From Lewinellaceae bacterium (GTDB lineage Bacteria > Bacteroidota > Bacteroidia > Chitinophagales > Saprospiraceae): a DNA stretch of 64,000 nucleotides. The stretch spans positions 62,001 to 126,000 of the forward strand of contig JADJWX010000005.1 of assembly GCA_016716135.1 (NCBI GenBank), given 5' to 3'. Shown piece by piece: positions 35,449 through 43,591 of the stretch; position 1 is the first letter of the stretch; every line of letters begins with the position of its first letter. Below the pieces are notes generated by a model. That model saw nothing but the letters and a program-made list of their open reading frames with translations. It searched no databases and was not told where the DNA came from. The translations under genes and the position numbers were made by a program.

Positions 35449-36879
35449 TCAGGGCAAAGTTACGGTGGCTTTTACACTCGGAACGAAAAACGGAGGCAAC
35501 TCCTCGTGGCCAATAATCGCAATAGACGGGAAATAGGGCCGCAATGCAGCCTGCACGGCATGGCGCAGGCCACTGGGCACCAAAAATACCGGCTGCTGGA
35601 GCTCAACCGCTGTTTGTTCAACTATCTGTCGAAGCAAGTGATAAAATGTGCTGCCCGGCCTTGGTATTTCCCGCCCCAAAAAGCCTTCCCGAAAATCGCG
35701 CAGCACCGCCGGGCCAAAAGTCATGCAAGGCAAAACGCCGCCTTTCAGGTGCGGGTAAACAACCGGATACTTCAGGTTGGCGCGCACCTGCCCGGCCAGT
35801 TGTTGAACATTGGGGCCAGCGACCACAGCTCCGGGTGGTACCACAACTACACGGCTTACCGGCGGGAAATAAGGCAAAAACAAACTATCGTCAACGGCCA
35901 CCGGACCGTCGATGCGCAACAACACGTCGAGCACTTCCGTCATATTCCGAATGTTCACCCGTTCGCTGAGCAGATGCCGGAGTATTGCACATAATTGGTG
36001 CGTTGGCCATTGCTCGCGGATCATGACGATCAATGCGCGGTTGCTTTCCGCGATACTATCCAACTGCGCCTCCAGCAAACCCGCGTTGACAAACCAACCC
36101 GCACATTGCCGCACCCGGAAGTCGAGCCGGTTCATAATGTCTGCTGCGGGGGCCGGATGGTTTTCCGGGTCATACTGCACAGGTAAAATCAGATCGTTGA
36201 GTTGCAAGCGGAAATGGCCCGGGGCCAGTGTCTCGTCAGTTTCGAGCACAATTTTGGGCAGGATCACGCCGAGACTTTCGTAAATCTCCCGATAGAAATC
36301 CGAAAGCCGATTTTCCAGATTTTCAATGGCCGGTTGCACAATCACCCGCAGCCGCAACATTTCCAGTTCGCCGATCAATTCCTCAAACGCCGTTTCGACC
36401 GCTTGGCCGGGTGTCCATTTTTCAAAACAAGCAGCCAAACGTGTCAGACTGAACCCGTTTTGTAGCAACAATTCCGCCAGCGTACGCCAGTCGGCTTCCG
36501 GTGCGGTATTCCAGGGCATGGGCGATCGTTGGCTGGACAGGCAGTGTGCACGCAAGCTGCGCAATTGTTCGCTGTCGATCAGGCTGGTCCGGTTAGAAAA
36601 AATGGCCTCCGCGATGCGGTAGGCGAGATCAGCCGGGGCATGCCCGGCATTGACCACCGGAACGGGCACTTGCCGGCCACCCAGTTCCAGTGAAAAATCG
36701 AACAGGTCGGCGGGCTCGGTGCTGAGTTGCACGCTGAACTGTGGTTTGGCAGGCAAACCCAGTGCCGGCCAAAAATCAGAAAGCCCGGCTTCTACCGCTG
36801 CCTGCACCGCCGCCACATCCGGAGCTGCTGCGCCCGGTGCGGGAAAAAGGGTGGCGGTTATGTTGAATCGGACTGGCAT
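35449..36879 (-). CDS. Cytosolic protein with two FlhA/FHIPEP-like modules
   Basis: A 476-residue soluble protein that I read as a relative of the cytosolic domain of FlhA/FHIPEP export-gate proteins. Residues 176-476 follow the FlhA order: a RLSDFYREIYESLGVILPKI strand-helix unit with YRI-like FRLQLNDLILPV, then ALIVMIREQWPTHQLCAIL and LLSERVNIRNMTEVLDVLL (FlhA has LL-E-x-VPIRDL-x-x-ILE), and a last part FYHLLRQIV, VFLVPSGLRHAVQAALR, IAIIGHEELPP (FlhA: VLLVSPELR, VLSYNEI). Residues 25-150 look like a shorter copy (LSDFWPALG, FSLELGGRQVPVP). No membrane segment and no other flagellar or T3SS gene is present. It lies 8 bases after the TPR protein gene. Role unknown. Confidence 0.65.
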   Translation of the reverse strand: MPVRFNITATLFPAPGAAAPDVAAVQAAVEAGLSDFWPALGLPAKPQFSVQLSTEPADLFDFSLELGGRQVPVPVVNAGHAPADLAYRIAEAIFSNRTSLIDSEQLRSLRAHCLSSQRSPMPWNTAPEADWRTLAELLLQNGFSLTRLAACFEKWTPGQAVETAFEELIGELEMLRLRVIVQPAIENLENRLSDFYREIYESLGVILPKIVLETDETLAPGHFRLQLNDLILPVQYDPENHPAPAADIMNRLDFRVRQCAGWFVNAGLLEAQLDSIAESNRALIVMIREQWPTHQLCAILRHLLSERVNIRNMTEVLDVLLRIDGPVAVDDSLFLPYFPPVSRVVVVPPGAVVAGPNVQQLAGQVRANLKYPVVYPHLKGGVLPCMTFGPAVLRDFREGFLGREIPRPGSTFYHLLRQIVEQTAVELQQPVFLVPSGLRHAVQAALRPYFPSIAIIGHEELPPFFVPSVKATVTLP

Positions 36880-36887
36880 AATTTCAG

Positions 36888-39596
36888 TTATTGGTCTTTT
36901 CCCGGTGAAATGTTCGACTGGAAATCCGAATAGGTTTGCATAAAAAAAGCATCATCGCTGGCGTCGATAACGAGGGGAGCCAAAAAACGCTCCGAAGCGC
37001 CGGCGGGCAATTCCGCAGTTTTCAGCACCGGAATTTGCGGCAACGCCGCCAGCACACTGCGCAGGTAGGGGCGCAACTGCTCCTGGTGGGTAACCAGCGC
37101 AATTTGCTGCCCTTCATGCTCCTGGGTTTTTCGCACAATAGCGCCCATAAAACTGCGCACAAAATCCAGCGGCAGCGCCAATGCCCGGGCATTGCCCGCC
37201 CCGGTCAGGAAACCCGTCATGTGTTGCTCTTCCCGCTCGCCCAGGCCAATGTAGCGGTATTCGGCTTGCAGGCCGGGCAGGGTGGCGCGCACTTTTTCCC
37301 AAAGCCGGATTTGCTCGACAGCCACCGCCACTGGCTGCCGGACACCTTCGAACAGGCGGTATTGCCGGTGCAGCTCGGGCAGGGGCGGCAGGGGTGTTTG
37401 CTCGGCCAACAGGGCCATCACCACGCGGGTAAAATGCACGAGCTCGGCATTGGGCAGCAAGGGTACTTCTTTGTCTACATCCCAATAATTGACAAACAGA
37501 TCGAGGCAATAATTGCTGACAAAATGCTCCAACTGTTCGAGCACATCGGCCATCCTGGGCGTTTCGTTTTCGGCCAGGGGCAGGCGGTCAAGCCAAACCG
37601 GCGTTTCATACAGCCGGAACTGGTACACCCCGTCGCCGTCGGTAATGTCGCGGTAGCGCACCCCGGGCAGGGTGATGGCAAAACGCTCCCGGATGCGGTT
37701 GCGCAGCGCGTCGGTGAGCGCCAGCATTTCCGGTTGCAGGGAGACAAAATCAGTCGTGATCTGGCTCAACAGGGGCTGGCCAACTTCCACATGCAACTGG
37801 TACAGCGTAGGCAAATTAGCCAGATGCGGATTGTGCCGAACGAGGGCCAGCTGCCGCCGTTTTTTGACAATGGATGCATCCTGCGGCGCGAGTCCGGCCG
37901 CAGTGTCCAGCGCTTTTATGGCCTGCGCATAGGTGGCTTCTTCGGGGTTTGCCCGGTACAGTTTTTCCAGGCAGTCGAACTGGTTGGTATAATACACCGG
38001 TTCCAACGGTTCGAGGCCGGATGCTTTTTGATAAAACGGCAGCGCATCGGCATATTGCTCAAGGTAATAATTGACGTGGCCCTGGCGGTTGGCAATGCCC
38101 GCGGCGATGTCGGACGGAATGCCCTTGCGCGCTTTGGCGGTGCGTTCCAGCACTGCAATGGCCTTTTCCGGTTGAGGGGGCTCGGTATTTTTATACAGGT
38201 TTTGGGCGTATTCGTACAGTTCGGCCAGCGCGCCGGAATCGTCGAAGTGGTCGAGTGCCCAAGCCTGGAGCAGCGCGTTTTCCGCGTCGCCCGGGCGATC
38301 CAGATTTCGCAGGCAGCGGCCGGTCATCACCAGGGTGAAGCGTTCCCAGGAGGGGATGATCTCCTGCATTCGTTGGTAAGCCTGGAGCGCGGCATCCCAG
38401 TTTTCCAGGGCTTCGTTGGCCCGGGCAATGGCCAGGCTGCACTCCCAGGCGTCGGGGGCTTTTTTTTGCGCAGCATCAAAATCAACGAGGGCTTTTTCCG
38501 CCTCCTTTTGATAATCCAGGTAAAAATAACCGCGGTTCAGGAGCGCCACGATGCCTTCGGGGTACTGTTCCATCGCCGTACGGTGGCAGGCTTCCGCTTT
38601 TTGAAAATAATCTTCGCCCTGCAACTGGTAAATACCACCCAAATCGGTGCGCGTCAGGAAATTGGTGTTCGGGTCGAGCAGCTCCACGGTTTCCATCAGC
38701 GCAGTCAGTTCATTTTCTTTTTTGGCAAACATTTCTTCTTTGCCAAACAGGTCGATCAGGCGCGTGTAGCACTGCCCGTAGCCGGGCCGCTTGCGACTGG
38801 CCATGCGGTACAGATTTTCCGCCTCGGCCAACTGGCCTTTTTCAACCAGCACGTCGGCTTTTTGGATGCTCGAAGCAATGTGGTCAGGGTCCAGTGCCAG
38901 GGCTTCTTCAGCCAATGCCAGCGCCCGGTCCGCATCTTTTTCCCCGCTTGGTCCTTTCAGGTAATATTCGATCAGGCCATGGAGGCCCAGGGATTTGCCT
39001 TTGAGCAGACTTTGGGCTTTTTCGAACAACCCTTTGGCTACTTCGTATTTGTACTGAAAATACAAGTCGATCTGGCCGCAAACATAGTGGTGGTAGCCGC
39101 GTTGTTCCTGCGGCAATGTTTCATCGGCGGCCAACTGTTCAAAGACCGGGCGGGTTTCCACCCAACGCCGGTCGAGAAACAAATGGATGAACTGCCGGTA
39201 GCGGTCCAGTTTTTTTCCAAATTTCCGGTCGAGTTCGGGCGCCGCGCAAAGTGCCTGCAAGGCCTGCAAACGCCAGTGGAAACTTGCCTCCGAGAAGGCG
39301 GCCACCCAGCGCTGCCAGGCATCGCCGTCGCCGGTTTGTAAAATCTGTTCTGTGAAAATGCCGGCCAGCGCGTCGTAAAATGCCTGCCGGAGCAATTGAA
39401 GTTCCTGGGCCTTGTCGCCCGTTTGAATGTTTTCGCCGATGAGGTCGTCCAGGCGGTCCCACTGTTTGTACAGGTCAGGTTCGGTGGTCAACAGGTTTTT
39501 TACCCGGTTCATTTGTCCGGCAAATGCATACATGTCGCGCCCTTCGAGCGCGGCCCGGCGGTATGCTTCTGCGACTATGGGATCAAATGACGGCAT
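36888..39596 (-). CDS. TPR protein with C-terminal FHIPEP-like domain
   Basis: A 902-residue soluble protein. An unidentified helical N-terminus (about 1-160) is followed by roughly ten degenerate tetratricopeptide repeats (about 165-590; units such as ALALAEEALALDPDHI and AEKALVDFDAAQKKAPDAW). From about residue 600 the sequence follows the cytosolic part of FlhA/FHIPEP: LHVEVGQPLLSQI, ALRNRIRERFAITLPGVRYR, YQFRLYETPVWL, and late QQIALVTHQEQLRPYLRSVL and PQIPVLKTAELP. There is no signal peptide or membrane helix. It lies 23 bases after the CHAT gene and 8 before the next. The TPR region could bind a trigger or the effector; this is inference. Confidence 0.68.
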   Translation of the reverse strand: MPSFDPIVAEAYRRAALEGRDMYAFAGQMNRVKNLLTTEPDLYKQWDRLDDLIGENIQTGDKAQELQLLRQAFYDALAGIFTEQILQTGDGDAWQRWVAAFSEASFHWRLQALQALCAAPELDRKFGKKLDRYRQFIHLFLDRRWVETRPVFEQLAADETLPQEQRGYHHYVCGQIDLYFQYKYEVAKGLFEKAQSLLKGKSLGLHGLIEYYLKGPSGEKDADRALALAEEALALDPDHIASSIQKADVLVEKGQLAEAENLYRMASRKRPGYGQCYTRLIDLFGKEEMFAKKENELTALMETVELLDPNTNFLTRTDLGGIYQLQGEDYFQKAEACHRTAMEQYPEGIVALLNRGYFYLDYQKEAEKALVDFDAAQKKAPDAWECSLAIARANEALENWDAALQAYQRMQEIIPSWERFTLVMTGRCLRNLDRPGDAENALLQAWALDHFDDSGALAELYEYAQNLYKNTEPPQPEKAIAVLERTAKARKGIPSDIAAGIANRQGHVNYYLEQYADALPFYQKASGLEPLEPVYYTNQFDCLEKLYRANPEEATYAQAIKALDTAAGLAPQDASIVKKRRQLALVRHNPHLANLPTLYQLHVEVGQPLLSQITTDFVSLQPEMLALTDALRNRIRERFAITLPGVRYRDITDGDGVYQFRLYETPVWLDRLPLAENETPRMADVLEQLEHFVSNYCLDLFVNYWDVDKEVPLLPNAELVHFTRVVMALLAEQTPLPPLPELHRQYRLFEGVRQPVAVAVEQIRLWEKVRATLPGLQAEYRYIGLGEREEQHMTGFLTGAGNARALALPLDFVRSFMGAIVRKTQEHEGQQIALVTHQEQLRPYLRSVLAALPQIPVLKTAELPAGASERFLAPLVIDASDDAFFMQTYSDFQSNISPGKDQ

Positions 39597-39619
39597 TGTT
39601 TAAAATCGGGTTTTACAAT

Positions 39620-41272
39620 TTATCCGGACAAATCAATCCGGTCTTTTTGTTTGGGTTGTGTTGGCGTATCGGAGGCCCGCCCGGCGTCTGTTTTTTTGCG
39701 GATCAGGGCAGGCAAATTGTTCGTATCGAAATATTCGAGAATCCTAAAGCCCAGGTTTTTGAACAGGCGCGAGCGCTCGCGGATATCAATTTCGGCGGTT
39801 CGATAGGCTTCGTTGGTGCGGTTAAACTCGGCCAGCAGGTTGCTCACCTCGTTGAGGTACATGGCGGCGGTAGCCATATCGGCTTCCGGCGAGCGGGTGA
39901 TAGCGCTCAGGATCTCCTTCAGCCGATTGAGCGCCACGTCGAGTTCGTTTTGTTCCACATGGCGGCGGATTTCCCGGCCGTACCATTCCAGTTTTTCGCC
40001 GAGGTCCATCTTTTGGAGTTGGGCGGCATCGGCGTCGGCTTGTTGTTCGGCGGGCACGTCGGTCAGCAGGCTGAAGTGCAGCTTGCCGGCAGGGTCGAGG
40101 CTGACGTACAGTGTGGGGCTTCCGAAGGCATTGGCCTCGGTGATGTTGCCGAAGTTGCGCACCAGCTTCACGCGGCTTTCCCGCACCGCAGCGGGCACGC
40201 TTTGCCGGTTTAGCAGCTGTCCGTACAACTCGCGGATGAAGGCCATGGAGCCTTGTTCGCTCATGGGGTGCTGAAAACTGAGCAGGTAGGGTATTTGTTT
40301 TTGCGCGAGGTCCAACAGCAATCCGCTGCGCGAAATGGGGCAGCGGTGCAGTTGCACACCCTCGGGTGTTTGCAGGATGAACAGCGCCGGCGGGTCGGCG
40401 GCGAAACAATTGGCAAAAGCCTGGTAGGGTACGTAGTCGACCTCCTGGCCGTCTTTGGGGCAGGCCACCACCTCTTCGTCGCGTTCGTCGGTGGTCACAT
40501 GGCCGATGAAATGGACCACGTCCGGCTTGAAATCGGCATTGTCGCGCTCGCGGATGGGGTCGTTATCGGGTTCCAGCATTTTTTCCTGAAAACGTTCGAG
40601 GAAGCTGCCAAACTCCACGGCCCGCCGCTGGAGTTGAATTTGCTGTACCTCGGCCTGGCGCGGCTGGTAGAGCACGCGCACCTGCACGGGATGGTCTTGC
40701 CCGGCGGCGTAGATCAGGTTTTCGTATACCCGAAGAATCCGGAAAATGTACGATTCGCGGTAGTTGACAAAGGCGCCATCCGACTTGCGCAAGGCATCGG
40801 GTTCCGGCTCGCTGACGATGAGGAGTATGCGCAGCGACTCCCCTTTTTTTACCGGTACCGGTGCGGCGGCGGGCTTTGGCAACGCAATGGTGCGCAAAAA
40901 ATCGGCGCCGGGGGTATCGTTGGTCGCCAGGTCCAGATTTTGGTAGCTGAGAAATTCCCAGGGCAGTTCGGCCAGTTCGGTATAGGGCGGTTGCGGGGAA
41001 AAACTGAACGTGAAGCAGGCCCGCCCGCCGGCCTCGGCGCCCACGAGTTTCCAATGTTTTTCGAACAACTGCTGCACCGCCTCGGCCTTGGCGCCGTCGG
41101 GAGCGGTCATGTTGAGCAGGCTGGCCTGAATGCCGCCGATCTTGCGGATAAATTCCCGGTCGGGGTGGTAGGCGTTGCGGCGGCCACCGCGGGTCATCAG
41201 GCGGTGCAAGACGTTGAGTGCGCTGAAGAGGTTGTCTTCAAAATTCAGCGGCGACCGGGCTTCGTCGAGCAC
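39620..41272 (-). CDS. CHAT-domain protein with C-terminal EAD-like module
   Basis: A 550-residue (or about 573) protein of the CHAT group, caspase-like proteases or scaffolds. The opening ELAELPWEFLSYQ, the DVVHFIGH strand with His254/His258, and the last part FIRELYGQLLNRQSVPAAV are typical. The place of the catalytic Cys, usually in an N/S-AC-x-x-x-G motif, reads LQTPEG (residues 300-305); the nearest Cys is 311, so protease activity is doubtful. Residues about 428-500 form an EAD-like module (REIRRHVEQNELDVAL) matching the 80-residue protein downstream. The GTG at 41272 is the first usual start, but family-like beta sequence (LHYFHFHIADKSVRLQVAG) extends in frame to a CTG at 41341, so the true start is probably upstream or rare. 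Confidence 0.75.
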   Translation of the reverse strand: MLDEARSPLNFEDNLFSALNVLHRLMTRGGRRNAYHPDREFIRKIGGIQASLLNMTAPDGAKAEAVQQLFEKHWKLVGAEAGGRACFTFSFSPQPPYTELAELPWEFLSYQNLDLATNDTPGADFLRTIALPKPAAAPVPVKKGESLRILLIVSEPEPDALRKSDGAFVNYRESYIFRILRVYENLIYAAGQDHPVQVRVLYQPRQAEVQQIQLQRRAVEFGSFLERFQEKMLEPDNDPIRERDNADFKPDVVHFIGHVTTDERDEEVVACPKDGQEVDYVPYQAFANCFAADPPALFILQTPEGVQLHRCPISRSGLLLDLAQKQIPYLLSFQHPMSEQGSMAFIRELYGQLLNRQSVPAAVRESRVKLVRNFGNITEANAFGSPTLYVSLDPAGKLHFSLLTDVPAEQQADADAAQLQKMDLGEKLEWYGREIRRHVEQNELDVALNRLKEILSAITRSPEADMATAAMYLNEVSNLLAEFNRTNEAYRTAEIDIRERSRLFKNLGFRILEYFDTNNLPALIRKKTDAGRASDTPTQPKQKDRIDLSG

Positions 41273-41361
41273 GGCGCCATCGGGGCCGGCTACCTGGAGC
41301 CGGACGGATTTGTCGGCAATATGAAAATGAAAGTAGTGCAGTTTGTTTTCGATTAGGTAAC

Positions 41362-41400
41362 GCGAACAGCGTTGTTCGCATGTTTAGGTGATCAAAAGTA
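41362..41400 (-). promoter_or_regulatory. Candidate promoter and hairpin of the CHAT/FHIPEP operon
   Basis: CAAAAGTA at 41393-41400 reads TACTTTTG on the minus strand and fits TAnnTTTG. Just downstream, GCGAACA (41362-41368) and TGTTCGC (41373-41379) form a perfect hairpin, with an out-of-frame ATG at 41381 beside it. The hairpin would lie at the very 5' end of the operon mRNA, before the uncertain CHAT start. Confidence 0.5.
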
Positions 41401-41573
41401 GGAGAAATTTGGGGTTTTTAAGAAAAGAAGCTCCGAACAGAAGCCGGTGCAACCCTTTTTTCCAAATCGGCGTTTTAAAAAAAATCAATTTTGCCCGGAA
41501 GGCTGTTAACACTTTTTGTCCAAGCAGAAAAAACCTTGTGCTGCAGCATGAAATTCGGTAGCAACTCTGACGG

Positions 41574-41602
41574 TTGAATCCCCCGCCTTTCCCCTACCTT
41601 CG
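41574..41602 (+). promoter_or_regulatory. Candidate promoter for the ABC-F gene
   Basis: TTG (41574-41576) and TACCTTCG (41595-41602), one base off TAnnTTTG, are spaced by 18 bases, and the ATG follows 31 bases later. The rest of the 41401-41632 spacer holds no gene. Confidence 0.4.
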
Positions 41603-41632
41603 CCGCCGGAAAAAATCCGCCCAACCCAACAC

Positions 41633-43504
41633 ATGAACTTCCTCACGCTAGAAAACGTCACCAAGTCATACGGCGAAAAAGTCCTGTTCCAGGGCATCAG
41701 CCTGCACATCGACAAGGGGCAAAAAATCGGCCTGATCGCCAAAAACGGCACCGGCAAAACCACGCTCATGCGCGTGATCGCCGGGCGGGAAAGCTCCGAA
41801 GGTGAGTCGGCCAGGGTGACGTTGCGCAAGGATATCCGCATCGGCTGGCTCGATCAGGACCCCGATTTTCACCCCGACCAGGATGTGCTCGGCGCCGTGC
41901 TCGACGACAGCATCCCGCTCGTGCGCATGGTGCGCCGCTACGAACACGCCCTGGCACATCCGGAAAATACCGCCGAGTTGCAGGAGGCCATCTCGGCCAT
42001 GGACGAACACCAGGCCTGGTCGTTCGAATCGAAGGTGAAGGAACTGCTTTTTCGCTTCGGCATGCACAACCTGGAGCAACCCGTGCGTTCGCTTTCCGGG
42101 GGGCAGGTCAAGCGCCTGGCCCTGGTGAAGGTGTTGCTCGACGAACCCGATTTTCTCATCCTCGACGAACCGACCAACCACCTCGATGTCGAAATGATCG
42201 AGTGGCTGGAGGAGTACCTTCAGCAACCGGGCATTACCCTGTTCATGGTGACGCACGACCGGTATTTCCTGGAAAATGTTTGCGACAGCATCATCGAACT
42301 CGACGGCGGCCAACTCTACCGCTACAAGGGTAGCTATTCCGACTACCTGGAGAAAAAAGCCATGCGCGAAGAAGTGGAAAGCACCACCTACGAGCGCCAG
42401 AATAAATTGCTGAAACGCGAACTCGACTGGGTGCGCCGGAGCCCTGCGGCCCGTACGTCCAAGTCGAAAGCCCGGGTCGATTCGTACTACAACCGCAAGG
42501 AAGCCAACGAAGCCCTGAAAGTCAAAAAAGAAGAAATGTCCATCCAGATCAAGGAAAACTGGCTGGGCAGCAAAATTGTGGAGTGCCACAACATCGGCAA
42601 GCGCTACGGCGACAAGGTGCTGATCGAAAATTTTTCCTACAAGTTCAAACGCAAGGAACGCGTGGGCATCGTAGGTCCCAACGGCGCCGGCAAATCCACT
42701 TTCCTCGAACTGATCACCAAAGGCCTGGAACCCGACACCGGCAAGGTGGTCGTGGGCGACACCATCGTTTTCGGCTTTTACCGGCAGGAGGGCATCCAAC
42801 TCAACCAGGACAAACGCGTGATCGATGCCGTGCGCGACATTGCCGACGTCATCCCCCTCGAAAAAGGCAAGGAACTTACCGCGGCCCAACTGCTCGAGCG
42901 CTTTCTCTTCAGCCGTTCGCAGCAGCAGGTGTACGTCAGCCAACTCTCCGGCGGCGAACGGCGGCGCCTCTACCTGCTCACCGTGATCATGCGCAACCCC
43001 AACTTCCTGATTCTCGATGAGCCGACCAACGACCTCGATGTGCTCACCTTGCAGGTGCTGGAAGATTTTCTGGAAGAATTCCCCGGTTGTGTGGTGATCG
43101 TGACGCACGACCGCTATTTCATGGACCGCCTGGTCGACCATCTGTTCGTATTCGAGGGCCACGGGAAAATCAAGGATTTCAACGGCACCTACGTCGAATA
43201 CCGCATGCAAAAACGCGCCGCCGCCCAGCAATCCCGCACCGATCAAAAAGCGGAAACTAAAGCCGACGCGCCCTCAACCGCAACGCCCGCAGCCGGCCTC
43301 ACCAATACCGAGCGCAACGAGATGAAGCGCCTCGAAAAAGACATCGCCCGCCTGGAAAGCCGCAAATCCGAGATCATGGCTCGGTTCAATGCCCCGGATC
43401 TGGACGCCGGCGAAGCCACCAAACTTTCTACGGAACTGGGCGACGTACAAAACCAGCTGGATGAAAAAGAAATGCGTTGGCTGGAACTGGCGGAACGGGG
43501 GTGA
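41633..43504 (+). CDS. uup: ABC-F family ATPase, Uup-like
   Basis: A 623-residue soluble protein with two ABC ATPase domains and no membrane part. ABC-F proteins act on ribosomes. Domain 1 has Walker A GLIAKNGTGKTTL, signature SLSGGQVKRLAL and Walker B DFLILDEPTNHLDV. Domain 2 has GIVGPNGAGKST, LSGGERRRLYL and FLILDEPTNDLDV. The linker KLLKRELDWVRRSPAARTSKSKARVDSYY is the type seen in Uup, and a charged C-terminal coiled coil (about 545-620) matches the Uup DNA-binding tail. The specific role is not certain. Palindrome copy 2 starts 1 base after the stop. Confidence 0.9.
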   Translation: MNFLTLENVTKSYGEKVLFQGISLHIDKGQKIGLIAKNGTGKTTLMRVIAGRESSEGESARVTLRKDIRIGWLDQDPDFHPDQDVLGAVLDDSIPLVRMVRRYEHALAHPENTAELQEAISAMDEHQAWSFESKVKELLFRFGMHNLEQPVRSLSGGQVKRLALVKVLLDEPDFLILDEPTNHLDVEMIEWLEEYLQQPGITLFMVTHDRYFLENVCDSIIELDGGQLYRYKGSYSDYLEKKAMREEVESTTYERQNKLLKRELDWVRRSPAARTSKSKARVDSYYNRKEANEALKVKKEEMSIQIKENWLGSKIVECHNIGKRYGDKVLIENFSYKFKRKERVGIVGPNGAGKSTFLELITKGLEPDTGKVVVGDTIVFGFYRQEGIQLNQDKRVIDAVRDIADVIPLEKGKELTAAQLLERFLFSRSQQQVYVSQLSGGERRRLYLLTVIMRNPNFLILDEPTNDLDVLTLQVLEDFLEEFPGCVVIVTHDRYFMDRLVDHLFVFEGHGKIKDFNGTYVEYRMQKRAAAQQSRTDQKAETKADAPSTATPAAGLTNTERNEMKRLEKDIARLESRKSEIMARFNAPDLDAGEATKLSTELGDVQNQLDEKEMRWLELAERG

Positions 43505-43505
43505 A

Positions 43506-43538
43506 ACTCGTCCTACGGCTCAAAGCCGTAGGACGAGT
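43506..43538. repeat. REP-like palindrome, copy 2
   Basis: ACTCGTCCTACGGCT (43506-43520) and its exact complement AGCCGTAGGACGAGT (43524-43538) flank a 3-base loop. It differs from copies 1 and 3 at one base that is compensated on the other arm, so pairing is kept. It lies between convergent uup and the fasciclin gene. Confidence 0.8.
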
Positions 43539-43591
43539 AAGGCCACTCCATGTGCTCCGTGCCTCCATGGAATTACCAATTCAGGTACAAA

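Noticed and set aside
36936..39341. 801-codon plus-strand open frame antisense to the TPR/FHIPEP gene
   Set aside because: It mirrors the codon bias of the minus-strand gene, has low-complexity His/Gln/Arg content and no domain; the opposite strand has clear TPR units.
41666..43246. 526-codon minus-strand open frame inside uup
   Set aside because: Antisense shadow of an ABC-F gene with all ATPase motifs.
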